Of a DNA stretch of 64,000 nt, positions 44,136-52,936 are shown one piece after another. The DNA comes from Ostreococcus lucimarinus CCE9901. Taxonomy: Eukaryota > Chlorophyta > Mamiellophyceae > Mamiellales > Bathycoccaceae. Below the pieces are notes generated by a model. That model searched no databases and had not been told where the DNA came from. It saw only the letters and a list, made by a program, of their open reading frames with translations. Positions within the stretch are counted from its first letter, which is position 1; each line of letters starts with the position of its first letter. The stretch spans positions 372,001 through 436,000 of the forward strand of contig NC_009364.1 of NCBI RefSeq assembly GCF_000092065.1, written 5' to 3'. The position numbers and the translations under genes are program-made.

Positions 44136-44500
44136 CGCGTCGCGCAGTCGCGCGGCTGTCGCGACGGATTCGAATCGCGCGCGCGCCGACCGACCGCGAT
44201 TCTGACTGTTCGCGCATACGACACGCGACCGACCGACCGCGATTCTGACTGTTTGCGCATACGACACGCGACCGACCGACCGCGAGTCTGACTGTGTGCG
44301 CATACGACACGCGACCGACCGACCGCGATTCTGACTGCGTGCGCATACGACACGCGACCGACCGACCGCGATTCTAACTGTTTGCGCATACGCACGACGC
44401 GGACCATTATCCAAACCTCGCGCCGTCGCGCCGTCGCGACGCGCGCGCGCGCCACGCGGCGACGCCGCCGAAGGACGCGACGCGAGGACGCGCGCGGACG
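44136..44500. promoter_or_regulatory. Divergent promoter region, zinc-finger protein / anthranilate synthase beta
   Basis: 365 bp between the two start codons. More than half is the 43-bp minisatellite described separately. The remainder is CG-rich low complexity. No TATA-like element is evident. Confidence 0.5.
44187..44393. repeat. 43-bp minisatellite, about five head-to-tail copies
   Basis: Copies are spaced exactly 43 bp apart: the marker TCTGAC (last copy TCTAAC) starts at 44201, 44244, 44287, 44330 and 44373. Every copy has a CGACCGACCGCGA-type part, the variable CTGACTG part and the constant GCGCATACG part. Units adjoin directly, with no spacers. Confidence 0.95.
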
Positions 44501-45265
44501 ATGGCGACGGTTCGCGCGGCGACGCCGACGACGCGCGGAGCGACGACGGCGACGCGGACGACGACGACGACGACGACGACGCGATGGACGGGACGACGAC
44601 GACGCGCGGGCGCGGCGGCGCGCGCGACGCGCGAGGACGCGGCGCGACCGGTGGTGATCATAGACAACTACGATAGCTTTACGTATAATCTGTCGCAGTA
44701 CCTCGGGGATTGCGGGTGCGCGCACGCGGTGTATAAGAACGACGAGGTGACGGTGGAGGAGGTGCGCGCGATGCGGCCGCGCGGCGTGATGGTGTCGCCG
44801 GGACCGGGACGACCGGAGGACTCGGGGATCTCGCTGGACGTCGTGCGAGAGCTTGGACCGGAATTCGGCGTGTTCGGGGTGTGCATGGGACATCAGTGCA
44901 TCGGACAGGTGTTCGGGGGGGACATCGTGCGCGCGCCGACGGGGTTGATGCACGGCAAGTCGTCGCCGGTGACGCATCGAACGGATTTGGACACGGTGCT
45001 GAGCGGACTGCCGAGCCCGTTTCAGGCGGCGCGGTATCACTCGTTGGTGATATCGCGGGATAATTTTCCCGAGGATGCGCTCGAGGTGACGGCGTGGACG
45101 GAGGACGGGACCGTCATGGCGGTGAAGCACAAGGCGTATCCTTGGATTCAGGGCGTGCAGTTTCATCCCGAGTCCATCATCACCGAGAACGGGCTGTTGA
45201 TCGTGAAGAATTGGGTGAAAATGATCAACGACAGGGCGGCGGAATCGGAGTTAGCGCGCGCGTAG
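44501..45265 (+). CDS. Anthranilate synthase beta subunit (glutamine amidotransferase), plastid
   Basis: A 254-aa class-I glutamine amidotransferase. After a transit-type start (MATVRAATPTTRGATTATR and a poly-Thr run), the domain begins PVVIIDNYDSFTYNLSQYLG. The nucleophile is Cys128 in FGVCMGHQCIGQVFGG and the His222/Glu224 pair is in GVQFHPESI. MHGKSSPVTH is the TrpG-specific loop. It supplies ammonia to the alpha subunit for the first committed step of tryptophan synthesis in the plastid. A PabA (p-aminobenzoate) role is less likely, since plants fuse PabA to PabB. The transit peptide contains a run of ACG triplets. Confidence 0.92.
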   Translation: MATVRAATPTTRGATTATRTTTTTTTTRWTGRRRRAGAAARATREDAARPVVIIDNYDSFTYNLSQYLGDCGCAHAVYKNDEVTVEEVRAMRPRGVMVSPGPGRPEDSGISLDVVRELGPEFGVFGVCMGHQCIGQVFGGDIVRAPTGLMHGKSSPVTHRTDLDTVLSGLPSPFQAARYHSLVISRDNFPEDALEVTAWTEDGTVMAVKHKAYPWIQGVQFHPESIITENGLLIVKNWVKMINDRAAESELARA

Positions 45266-45545
45266 GCGCGGGAAAGAGCGCGGGAAAGAGCGCGGGAAGC
45301 GCGGGCGGAAATCTCGCTTCGCGAGCGCCGCGCCGCCATCGATTCGTCGCGCGTTTCCTTCGCGTTCACGAGCGTAATGGTACTTAATTCAAAAACCACC
45401 GCTTTACCCGCTCGCGTCGTCGCGACGCATCGCGCGCGCGCCCCGGCGTCGTCGAATCGCGCGCGCGTCTCGTCTCGCGTCCACCCTCGGTCGGCACCGC
45501 GGGTCGGCACCGCGGGTCCCGCACTTTTCCGCGCGTCCGCCCGCC

Positions 45546-46004
45546 ATGATCACCGCTCGATCGCTCGCCGCGCTCACGCGCGCGTGCGCGCGCACCGCGC
45601 GCGCGCCGTCGGCGTCCGCGTGCGCCCGTCACGCCGTCGTCGCGCGCGCGACGCCCCGCGCGCGCGCCTTCGCCGCCGGCGCGCCGTGGGCGAACATCGA
45701 CGTCAGCGCGCTCAAGGACATGCTCGACAGCGCGAGCGACGACGACACGATGTTCGTGGACGTGCGCGAGCGCGACGAGTGGGACGCCGCGCGATTGCCG
45801 CGATTCGAGCTCAAGCCGCTGAGCGCGGCGGGGGAGTGGTTGGAGACGCTGCCGAGGGATAAAAAGTTGGTCGTCATGTGCAAGGGAGGCGTGCGAAGCG
45901 AAAAGGCGTGCGCGGCGCTGGCGCAGTGCGGATACGACGATTTGGTGAACGTCGAGGGGGGGATCATGACGTACGCGCAGGCGTACGGGCTGCCGGCGCC
46001 GTGA
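45546..46004 (+). CDS. Rhodanese-like domain protein, organelle-targeted
   Basis: A 152-aa protein with an Arg/Ala/Ser-rich presequence (MITARSLAALTRACARTARA) and one rhodanese domain. MFVDVRERDEWDAARLP is the entry strand, and VVMCKGGVRSEKACAAL has the active-site Cys112 and loop. The C-terminus has NVEGGIMTYAQAYGLP. Single-domain rhodaneses of this GlpE type move sulfur (thiosulfate or persulfide) to acceptors. The active loop CKGGVRS is intact. Whether it is mitochondrial or plastid is unclear. Upstream about 280 bp without a gene separates it from anthranilate synthase beta. Confidence 0.85.
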   Translation: MITARSLAALTRACARTARAPSASACARHAVVARATPRARAFAAGAPWANIDVSALKDMLDSASDDDTMFVDVRERDEWDAARLPRFELKPLSAAGEWLETLPRDKKLVVMCKGGVRSEKACAALAQCGYDDLVNVEGGIMTYAQAYGLPAP

Positions 46005-46086
46005 GCTCGAGGCGAATTTTCTCGACCGGTTTTACGAGGCCGTTTAATATACAAACAAAACCGCTAATCGCTCTGCACTACGATCG

Positions 46087-46227
46087 CTACTGCTGAGGGC
46101 TAGGTCGTTCGCGGTGATCGCTCTGCGGCCACGGGGTTCCTATGGGCGTTCGTTCGGGGGCTTTCGGAAGGAGACACTCGTGCCAAATCTCAAACGAATA
46201 CGCGTAGCGCCCATCGCGATGTTTGCC

Positions 46228-46272
<45 letters not shown>

Positions 46273-47481
46273 CTGCGTGACTTTGACGTCCAACACGTAC
46301 TCGTCGAAGAGAAGGACGTTCTGGAAATAGTCCATTGTGTAGACGTCTTCGGTGTTGAAGTAATACTCCTCATTTTCGCTCGGGTCAGAAAATATCGCGC
46401 ACCGCTCGTCAATCGTCTTCGGCGTCGCGAACCGACCGCCGAATCGGCGCGTGTCTTCGCCGATCTCCGCCGTCGGCTCCGGCGCGTCTTCTTCTGCGTG
46501 AGCCGCTAACACGCTCAGCGTCGAACCTAGCGGTGCGTAGTAGTACGGCACATCGCACAGCATGTCCACCGAAAGCCCGGGCGTGAGAAGCTTGAAGAAT
46601 TGCTCGCCCGCGAACACCAAAGTGCGCGGCGGGATGTTCTCAAACGCGCGATCGAATTCTCCGCCCGTGAGCATGTCGCTCACCTTGACTTTTTCCTTAA
46701 ACTTTCCCTGGACCAACACTTGAAACGTGCACTTTTTCACCCGATAAAACTCGCTCGACGTCTTCGTGTGCGCGTCCTCCACGCCTTTAAATCGACACAC
46801 AATCTTCCCGCGGAACAACTCCGTCTCGAATTCCATCGCGCTCTCCGTGTTCACCGGCGCGTTGGCGTCGATCGCGCTCGGCGCCTTCACCCCTCGACCG
46901 CGTTCGCTCTTCAGCACCGGTCCGCGTTCGGACGCCCATCCGTCGAGCGCCGTCGTCTTCGTCCGCGGGCTCGCGCGCACGAAAATCGGTCGGTGCGGCC
47001 ACGTCGTCGCCGGCGGCAGCGCGCATCGTCCCCGCGTCGCCGCCGTCGTCCTCCCGAACGATTCGCGCCCGACGGCGTCGCTCGCCGTCTCGTCTCGCCG
47101 CGCGCGCGCGTCGCCGCGCGCGCTCCAAAACGCCGCCGCGTTCCCGCCGCCGCTTCGCGTCGCCGCCGCCGCTGCGACGTCGCGCCACCGCCAACCGCGC
47201 GCGCGCATCCGCCCCAGCGCGTCGCTCGGGACGAGCAGCGACCAGAACACGCCCGCGCACGGCGCGAGGCACACCGCGACGTCGACGCGAAGCGCCGACG
47301 CGAGCGCGAGCGCGAGCACGAAGAGAATCAGCGTCCCGCACGCGACGTGCGACGTCCACGCGAGCGCGACGAGCGCGTCGCCGAGCGTGCGCGTCGCGGC
47401 GCGCGCCATCGCGTCGCGAGCGTCGCGCGGCGTCGCGCGCGCGCGCGTGTGCGGGCGAGACGGTTCGGTTCGCGCGCCCAT
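46087..47481 (-). CDS. DUF1769 (UPF0590-type) family protein with N-terminal membrane segment
   Basis: A 464-aa protein. The first 75 residues hold one or two hydrophobic segments (ACGTLILFVLALALASALRV and CLAPCAGVFWSLLV). The C-terminal half is the DUF1769 domain: RGKIVCRFKGVEDAHTKTSS, YRVKKCTFQVLVQGKFKEKV, then MLTGGEFDRAFENIPPRTLV and DVPYYYAPLGSTLSVL. The family is found in fungi, plants and algae; function is unknown to me. The Met at 47481 is the best start (MGARTEPSRPHTRARA). Head-to-head with the IMPase-family gene, 25 bp between starts. Confidence 0.75.
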
Positions 47482-47506
47482 CGGTCGGTCGGGACATCGC
47501 GACGCG

Positions 47507-48597
47507 ATGCGCGCGCGCGCCGCTCGAGCGCGCGTCGGCGTCGCGCGCGCGACGCCGCGCGATCGTCGCGCGCGACCGCGACCGCGCGCGGACGCCGAGG
47601 CGCGCTCGAACGGCGCGCGCGCGGCGAATGAACTTCCAACCGTCTTGCGAGAGGTTGACGACGCGGCGCGCGCGCTCGACGCGGCGCGCGCGGCGATCGC
47701 CGTCGCGATGCGCGCGCGCGGACGGAACGCCGTCGCGGAACGCAAGCGCGATTCGACGATCGCGACGGTGGCGGACGTCGCCGCGCAGGTGGCGTGCGCG
47801 AGGGCGCTGCGCGGCGGCGAGGGCGAAGATTTCGTGGGCGAGGAGACGACGCGAGCGCTGGACGGTGACGCCGACGTCGTGACGGCGATTTTGACGGCGT
47901 GTGGGGCGGGAGTGGACGAAACGGAGGCGAGGGAACGGCTGAGGGAGACGTCGGGGGGGATCGGGCGGTACTGGGTGTGCGATCCTCTGGACGGCACGAA
48001 GGCGTTCGCGGCGAGCGACGACGCGGATAAACAATACGTGCTCGGATTGGCGCTCATGAGCGACGTCGGGACGCCGGAGATCGCGGTGATGATAGCGCCG
48101 AAGTGGCCGGGCGGAGGATTGGAGGTGGTCGCCGCGCGCGGTCGCGGGTGTTTCGCTCGCTCGCGCGACGACGAGACGAGCGCGTTTCGGCGCGTTTCGT
48201 GCGCGCAGCCGAAAGCGTTGTCGGACGCGAACGTCGTCATTTCGGCGCACGAATCGTTCGAGTCTTTGCCGCTCGGCCGGGCGGGCGTGTCGCCGGCGCG
48301 GGTGCGCCGATTGTGTTGCGGGAGTCTGTGCAAATACGTCGACGTCGTCGCTGGCTCGTCGTCGATTTTTATTCAACACGCAAAGGAGGGCGGCGACGAC
48401 GCGTGCGTCAATTCTTGGGATCACGCCGCGGGTGTTTTATGCGCCGAAGAGGCTGGTTGTGTCGTGACGGATTTACACGGACGCTCGCTCGGGTTTCTCG
48501 GTCGCGACGGCGACAGACGGCGTTTCTCGCCGGGCGGCGGCGGCGTGATTTGTGCGGCGAAAAGCGTTCACGAGAACGTCGTGCGAGCATTTCGAGA

Positions 48598-48619
<22 letters not shown>
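47507..48619 (+). CDS. Inositol monophosphatase family (SAL1/HAL2-like) phosphatase, plastid-type
   Basis: A 370-aa metal-dependent phosphatase with a basic Arg/Ala-rich presequence (about 1-40). The three metal motifs are present: EDFVGEETTRAL, WVCDPLDGTKAF (Asp159, Asp162) and NSWDHAAGVLCAEEAGC. STIATVADVAAQVA, ADKQYVLGLAL and GGLEVVAARGRGCF are typical of 3'(2'),5'-bisphosphate nucleotidases. These remove PAP from sulfation and take part in plastid retrograde signalling; a plain inositol phosphatase is an alternative. The large PAP-binding insert differs from animal BPNT1. Confidence 0.83.
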
Positions 48620-48642
<23 letters not shown>

Positions 48643-48677
48643 GTGGCTGTGTACGTAGTATCAATAGCTTAGAATGG

Positions 48678-50154
48678 CTAACACACGCTAAGATACGCCT
48701 GCGCACGTCTGAGCGACTGCGTGAGGTGCGGATGCTGGTTGATTTCATAGCGAATCGCCGCGCTCAGATTGTCGCGCTTTGACTCCAACCGCGAGATTAA
48801 GTGTGCGTACCGTTCACGCTCGTCATTCGATCGCTCGACGTTTTCATCCGTGCCTTCTCCGCCTTTACCAAGTTTTTCAAATCGTTGCGCCATCTTTTGC
48901 AAACTGCTCGTGCCGAGGAGCGCGCGTTCGTACTTTTCGTTTAAACGCGTGGTGGCGTCGACGCGAAGATAATCACGTCGATCGCTCAAGTCGGACATTA
49001 TCGCCGCGATTTTACCGTGCGCGTCTTGCGTTTCCAGATACTCTTTCTCCAGTGCGTCGAGCTTTGGTTTTAGGTCCGCCGTCGCTTTCTGCGCCTCCGC
49101 TAACCGTCTTCGCACGTCGCTCCGAGCGCGCTTCGCAGTCGCCACCATTTCAGCCTCTCGAGCTTCTTCGCCGTCGGCGTCGATTTTGGATTGAATCACA
49201 TCGCCTTTTGCGACGATTATCTCTCGACGCTTGACGCAAGACTCTACCTTCGCCGCGATGTTGCTTCGAGTCGATTCGAGTTTGTGCAAAACGACGGCGA
49301 GCTTGGCGTTTTCCTGCTTGGCGCTCGCCACCTCGCTGTTTCCTTTCGTCGGATCGAGCATGATTTGGGCGTGACGTTCAAACTCAATTCGTCTTTCGAG
49401 ATCTGCGATGGCTCGGTTGATGCGATCGGCGTCCAGATGCGCAGTTCGCACGGCTTCCTCGCGATTGGAAATTTCCACGCGCAACTTCAAATTCTCTCCG
49501 CTGAGCGCGTCGATCTCACCTGCGCGCGCGTTCTCGACTTCGAGCGATCGAATCGCATTTTCGCGCGCACTGGATTCTGTTTGCGCGATTTTCTCATCGA
49601 TTGCGCAAAGCTTGCGTCGTTGACGCTCGATTGTTTTGTTCATGGATTCGCATTCTTCGGCGTAACGACGCGAATTTCTCTCATGTCGATCCCGCTTCTT
49701 CGTCAGTACGTTGTTGTCTTGCACATGCCGGTCGAACTGTTCGATCGCATCTCGACATCGTTCCTCATGGGATACAATGACTTTTTGTGCTCTGAGCCAA
49801 ATCTCACGAAGCCGCCGACAGTTTTGTTCGTTCGACTTAATCTCGTTTCGTAAATGCGCAATTTGTGCCTCGAGCGGGCCAACGTGCTCGGGCGAGACAT
49901 CCCGCAACTTTTCGAGTGTCTTGTTAAGTGCGTCCATCTTTGAAGTGTTATTTTCGATTGCCTCGACGTTACGTGCGATTTCTCTTTCGCACGCGTCGAT
50001 GGCGACACGCCTCTCCGCAACGTTCTTCTCCACGTCAGCCAATCTTTCCCGAATTGTTGACTCTTCTCCCGAGCTGCGCAACATCTCAATCTTGGTTTTT
50101 GCAACTTTGTGCTTCACCACTGTTGATTCATTTCTCGCGACACGTGCGCGCTCT

Positions 50155-50199
<45 letters not shown>

Positions 50200-51488
50200 G
50201 TCGTCATCTTTTCTGCGACGTGCAATAACGCGCGCTCTTGGAGCTCGAAAAGCGCGTGCGTGTGCACCACGTAAGATTGATCGACACGTTCGATCTCGAC
50301 GTCGATTTCGTTCGCGCGGCGCTCCTCGCCGCGCGCGATCTCGTCGTGGTTTCTTGCGCCCAGTTGTACGGCATCACTTTGAGACTTCTTGTCGTCGATA
50401 GCCGCCCTTAAGGAAACGATGAGCGCATCCGCGACTTCAATATCTTTGTCTAGTCTGCTCAGCACTTCAACGTGCGTGCTTTGCGTCGCGTACGCGTCAA
50501 CGAGGCCTTCTTTCACGCCGTCGCGTTCAGCGTCGAGAAGGCGACACGATTCCTCCAGTTCGCGTACTTCTGTTCTACTCCGCTCTAGCATCTCGTCCTC
50601 TTTACCGACTTGCTGAAGCACAAACTTCCACCTCTTGCACGACGCGTCCATACTCGTGTTGATGCTCGAAATTGCATAGTCGCACGTTTCGATTTGCGCC
50701 TGAATCGCCGCCGCGTCTCGCTCAGCGTCTTCGGCGGCTTTGACGTTTTCGAGCGCCGCCGCTCTGGCGCGCTCCACGCACTCCTTCACGTATTTGATAC
50801 GAATCTCACGATTTAACCGCTCACGCTCGGCCGTGTCAACCATATCCGAAGTGACGCTCGCAATGCGTTGAATCACGGCCGTGACGCCTTCGCGATCTCT
50901 CGCCACGGCGCCGTCCTCACGCGTGGCGAGCGCCAAATCTTCCAACTCCACTCGACGTTTCATCGCGCGTCCACGCGCTTCCTCGAGCGCGCGCGCCGCA
51001 CCCTCAGCGTCGCGCTCAAACGCTTCAGTATCACGCTCGGCCGTTTCCCGCGCTTCCCGACAGCGTCGTCGCGTCTCGTCCGTCGACACCCACTCCGCGC
51101 GCGACCTCGCGAGCTCGCCTTGCAGCGCGTACAACTCCACGCCGACGTCCTCGCGCTCGCGCTTTGCCGCGCGCAGCGCGCGGTCGGCGTCGACTGACTT
51201 TTCATTCAACTCATGTAGCCTCGCTTCGAGCTGCGCGCGAAGCGAGGTTTGCGCCGCGCGCACGCGCGCCATCGCATCCGTCTCGACATCACGCATCTCG
51301 GTCCGCGTCACGTCGGCCTCGCGCCTCCCCCGCGCGCGTCGATTCGCGTCGACGCGCGTAGATTCACGTCGACGCGACGATTCGATCGACACGCGCGGCT
51401 CGCGCGGCGCGCGTCGCGGCGCGTCGCGTTCTCTCGTGCGCGCGCTCGCGTGACGGTTGGTGTAAATACGGAACGCCTTTTTTGGCAT
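48678..51488 (-). CDS. CCDC40/FAP172-like axonemal coiled-coil protein
   Basis: A 936-aa protein, coiled coil almost throughout. Several places follow the CCDC40 pattern, including the interruption in the coil around VSPEHVGPLEAQIAHLRNEI and CRRLREIWLRAQKVIVSHEE, a Trp in an otherwise charged heptad, and NKLAQKLMQSTREFRERA before it. CCDC40 with CCDC39 makes the 96-nm ruler that places radial spokes and dynein regulators on ciliary doublets. Coiled coils give weak homology, so this is moderate, but the divergent neighbour is a clear ciliary DRC2-type protein. The Met at 51488 gives a basic start (MPKKAFRIYTNRHASART); Met at 51296 (MRDVETDAMARVRAAQ) is at least as likely. Confidence 0.6.
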
Positions 51489-51597
51489 TTTCGGTCAAAG
51501 ACTGAGTCAACGACGACGCGGCGAACGCGGCGACGCGCTATTTATAGTCGCGCGCGACGCTCGCCGCGCGCGCGAGGCGATCGCGCGCGAAGAGCCG
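51489..51597. promoter_or_regulatory. Divergent promoter of CCDC40-like and DRC2-like genes
   Basis: 109 bp between the outermost starts (302 bp if CCDC40 begins at 51296). A TATTTATA element lies at 51539-51546, 52 nt before the DRC2 ATG. I see no clear X-box (RFX) palindrome. Confidence 0.5.
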
Positions 51598-52788
51598 ATG
51601 TCCGCCGTCGCCGTCTCGGCGGTGGACGCGCTGGACGACGCGCGACACGCGTCGTCGCGCGCGAATGAGCATAAAGTGCACCAGCGTTGGCGCGAAGTCA
51701 TGCGCGCGCGGCGTCGACGCGCGACGCGCGAGGAGATCGAGAGCGCGGCGAAGGCGCACGATGATGCGTTGGATGATCGCGAGCGTGCGCTCGCGAACTT
51801 GGACGCGGCGATGGACGAGAGCGAACGCACGCACAGGGTCGAGGCGGAGGCGCAGGCGAGACGGTTGGAGGAGGCGTCGACGCGCGCGGACGCGGAGACG
51901 GCGACGATCGATGCGCGCGCGACTGGACGGTTGCGCGCGCTCCGCGAGACATTTGAAAGTGAGGACGCGCGCGCGGACGAACGGTGGCGAGAAGACGTTC
52001 AAGAGGCGTTGGAGCGCGCGGAGGCGGGACGCACAGCGTTTGAGCGAGAACAAGACGCGAGGCGCGCGAGTTTTGAAGACAAACGAGAGGAGATTCGGAA
52101 TCAGCACGGCGAGGACGTGTCGACGATGAAAATTATGTATGAAAACAAAATCAAAGAGCTCGAGAGCGAGCTCGCGCGAGTGACCGCGCCGAGCGTCACG
52201 AAGGGAGAATTAGGATGCGCCGACAATCACTGGGACGCCGAAGAAGAGCTCGACCACGAACGAGCGTACGAGCTCATTCGCGCGCGTGACGACGCGGACG
52301 CGAAACGCCTGGCGAACACAAAGCGCCAGATCCAGAAACTCCAATCCAAAGTCGATCATTGGCGCGAGAAGACGCACTCGCGAACTTCTGAATGGAACGC
52401 CTCGCACGCTCGCCGCGTCGCCGAGCGAGACCAACTCCTTCGTCGATACGACGACGTGAAATCCGGCGTCACCGCCATGCGCGACGCCCGCGCATCGGCG
52501 CTGCGCAAAATGTGCGTCTCAAGCGAGCACGCCATAAAAGAGCTCACGAGAACCTTGGAGCACGCTCGCCGCGTGCTCCGCGTGGAATCGCTCAACGCCG
52601 ACCTTCGTCGCCGGCACGGCGTCGACGTCGAAGCGTCCACACATTCGCCTCGCCGTTCCTCGCGCGACGCCGCGAGCGACGCCATCGCCGACTATCATTT
52701 CTCCGACGCACCTATGGATTACGCGCAGAGCGTCCTCGAGCGGTTTTACGCCCGCAGAACGGCTCAATCTTCCCCTCGCGCGCCGTAG
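51598..52788 (+). CDS. Dynein regulatory complex subunit 2 (DRC2/CCDC65)-like
   Basis: A 396-aa coiled-coil protein. It has the family's early HQRWREVMRARRRRATREEI block and a long heptad middle. In the second half come KRQIQKLQSKVDHWREKTHS, MRDARASALRKMCVSSEHAI and KELTRTLEHARRVLRVESLN, which match DRC2/CCDC65 (FAP250) in order and spacing. DRC2 forms the core rod of the nexin-dynein regulatory complex with DRC1 and DRC4, linking doublets in motile axonemes. The protein ends sooner than animal DRC2, at a Ser/Ala-rich tail. Divergent from the CCDC40-like gene. Confidence 0.75.
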   Translation: MSAVAVSAVDALDDARHASSRANEHKVHQRWREVMRARRRRATREEIESAAKAHDDALDDRERALANLDAAMDESERTHRVEAEAQARRLEEASTRADAETATIDARATGRLRALRETFESEDARADERWREDVQEALERAEAGRTAFEREQDARRASFEDKREEIRNQHGEDVSTMKIMYENKIKELESELARVTAPSVTKGELGCADNHWDAEEELDHERAYELIRARDDADAKRLANTKRQIQKLQSKVDHWREKTHSRTSEWNASHARRVAERDQLLRRYDDVKSGVTAMRDARASALRKMCVSSEHAIKELTRTLEHARRVLRVESLNADLRRRHGVDVEASTHSPRRSSRDAASDAIADYHFSDAPMDYAQSVLERFYARRTAQSSPRAP

Positions 52789-52936
52789 CCAAATCCAAGC
52801 CATTTGTAGCGCGCACGACCGCCCAGCACATCAGCACACGCTCGCGCGCGCGACAACGCGAACGCACCCGCGCCGCCGCGACGCGACGCGAGGAAGCGAA
52901 ACGAAAGAACGCTTTTCGAGCGTCGGCGCGCGCGCC

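Noticed and set aside
43062-44291. 409-codon plus-strand frame opposite the zinc-finger gene
   Set aside because: His/Arg/Pro-rich translation typical of antisense to a GC-rich gene; no domain.
44187-44393. Regular repeats considered as a CRISPR array
   Set aside because: Copies adjoin directly with no unique spacers, and the genome is nuclear.
46766-47506. Plus-strand frame before the IMPase gene
   Set aside because: Antisense to the DUF1769 gene and without IMPase motifs.
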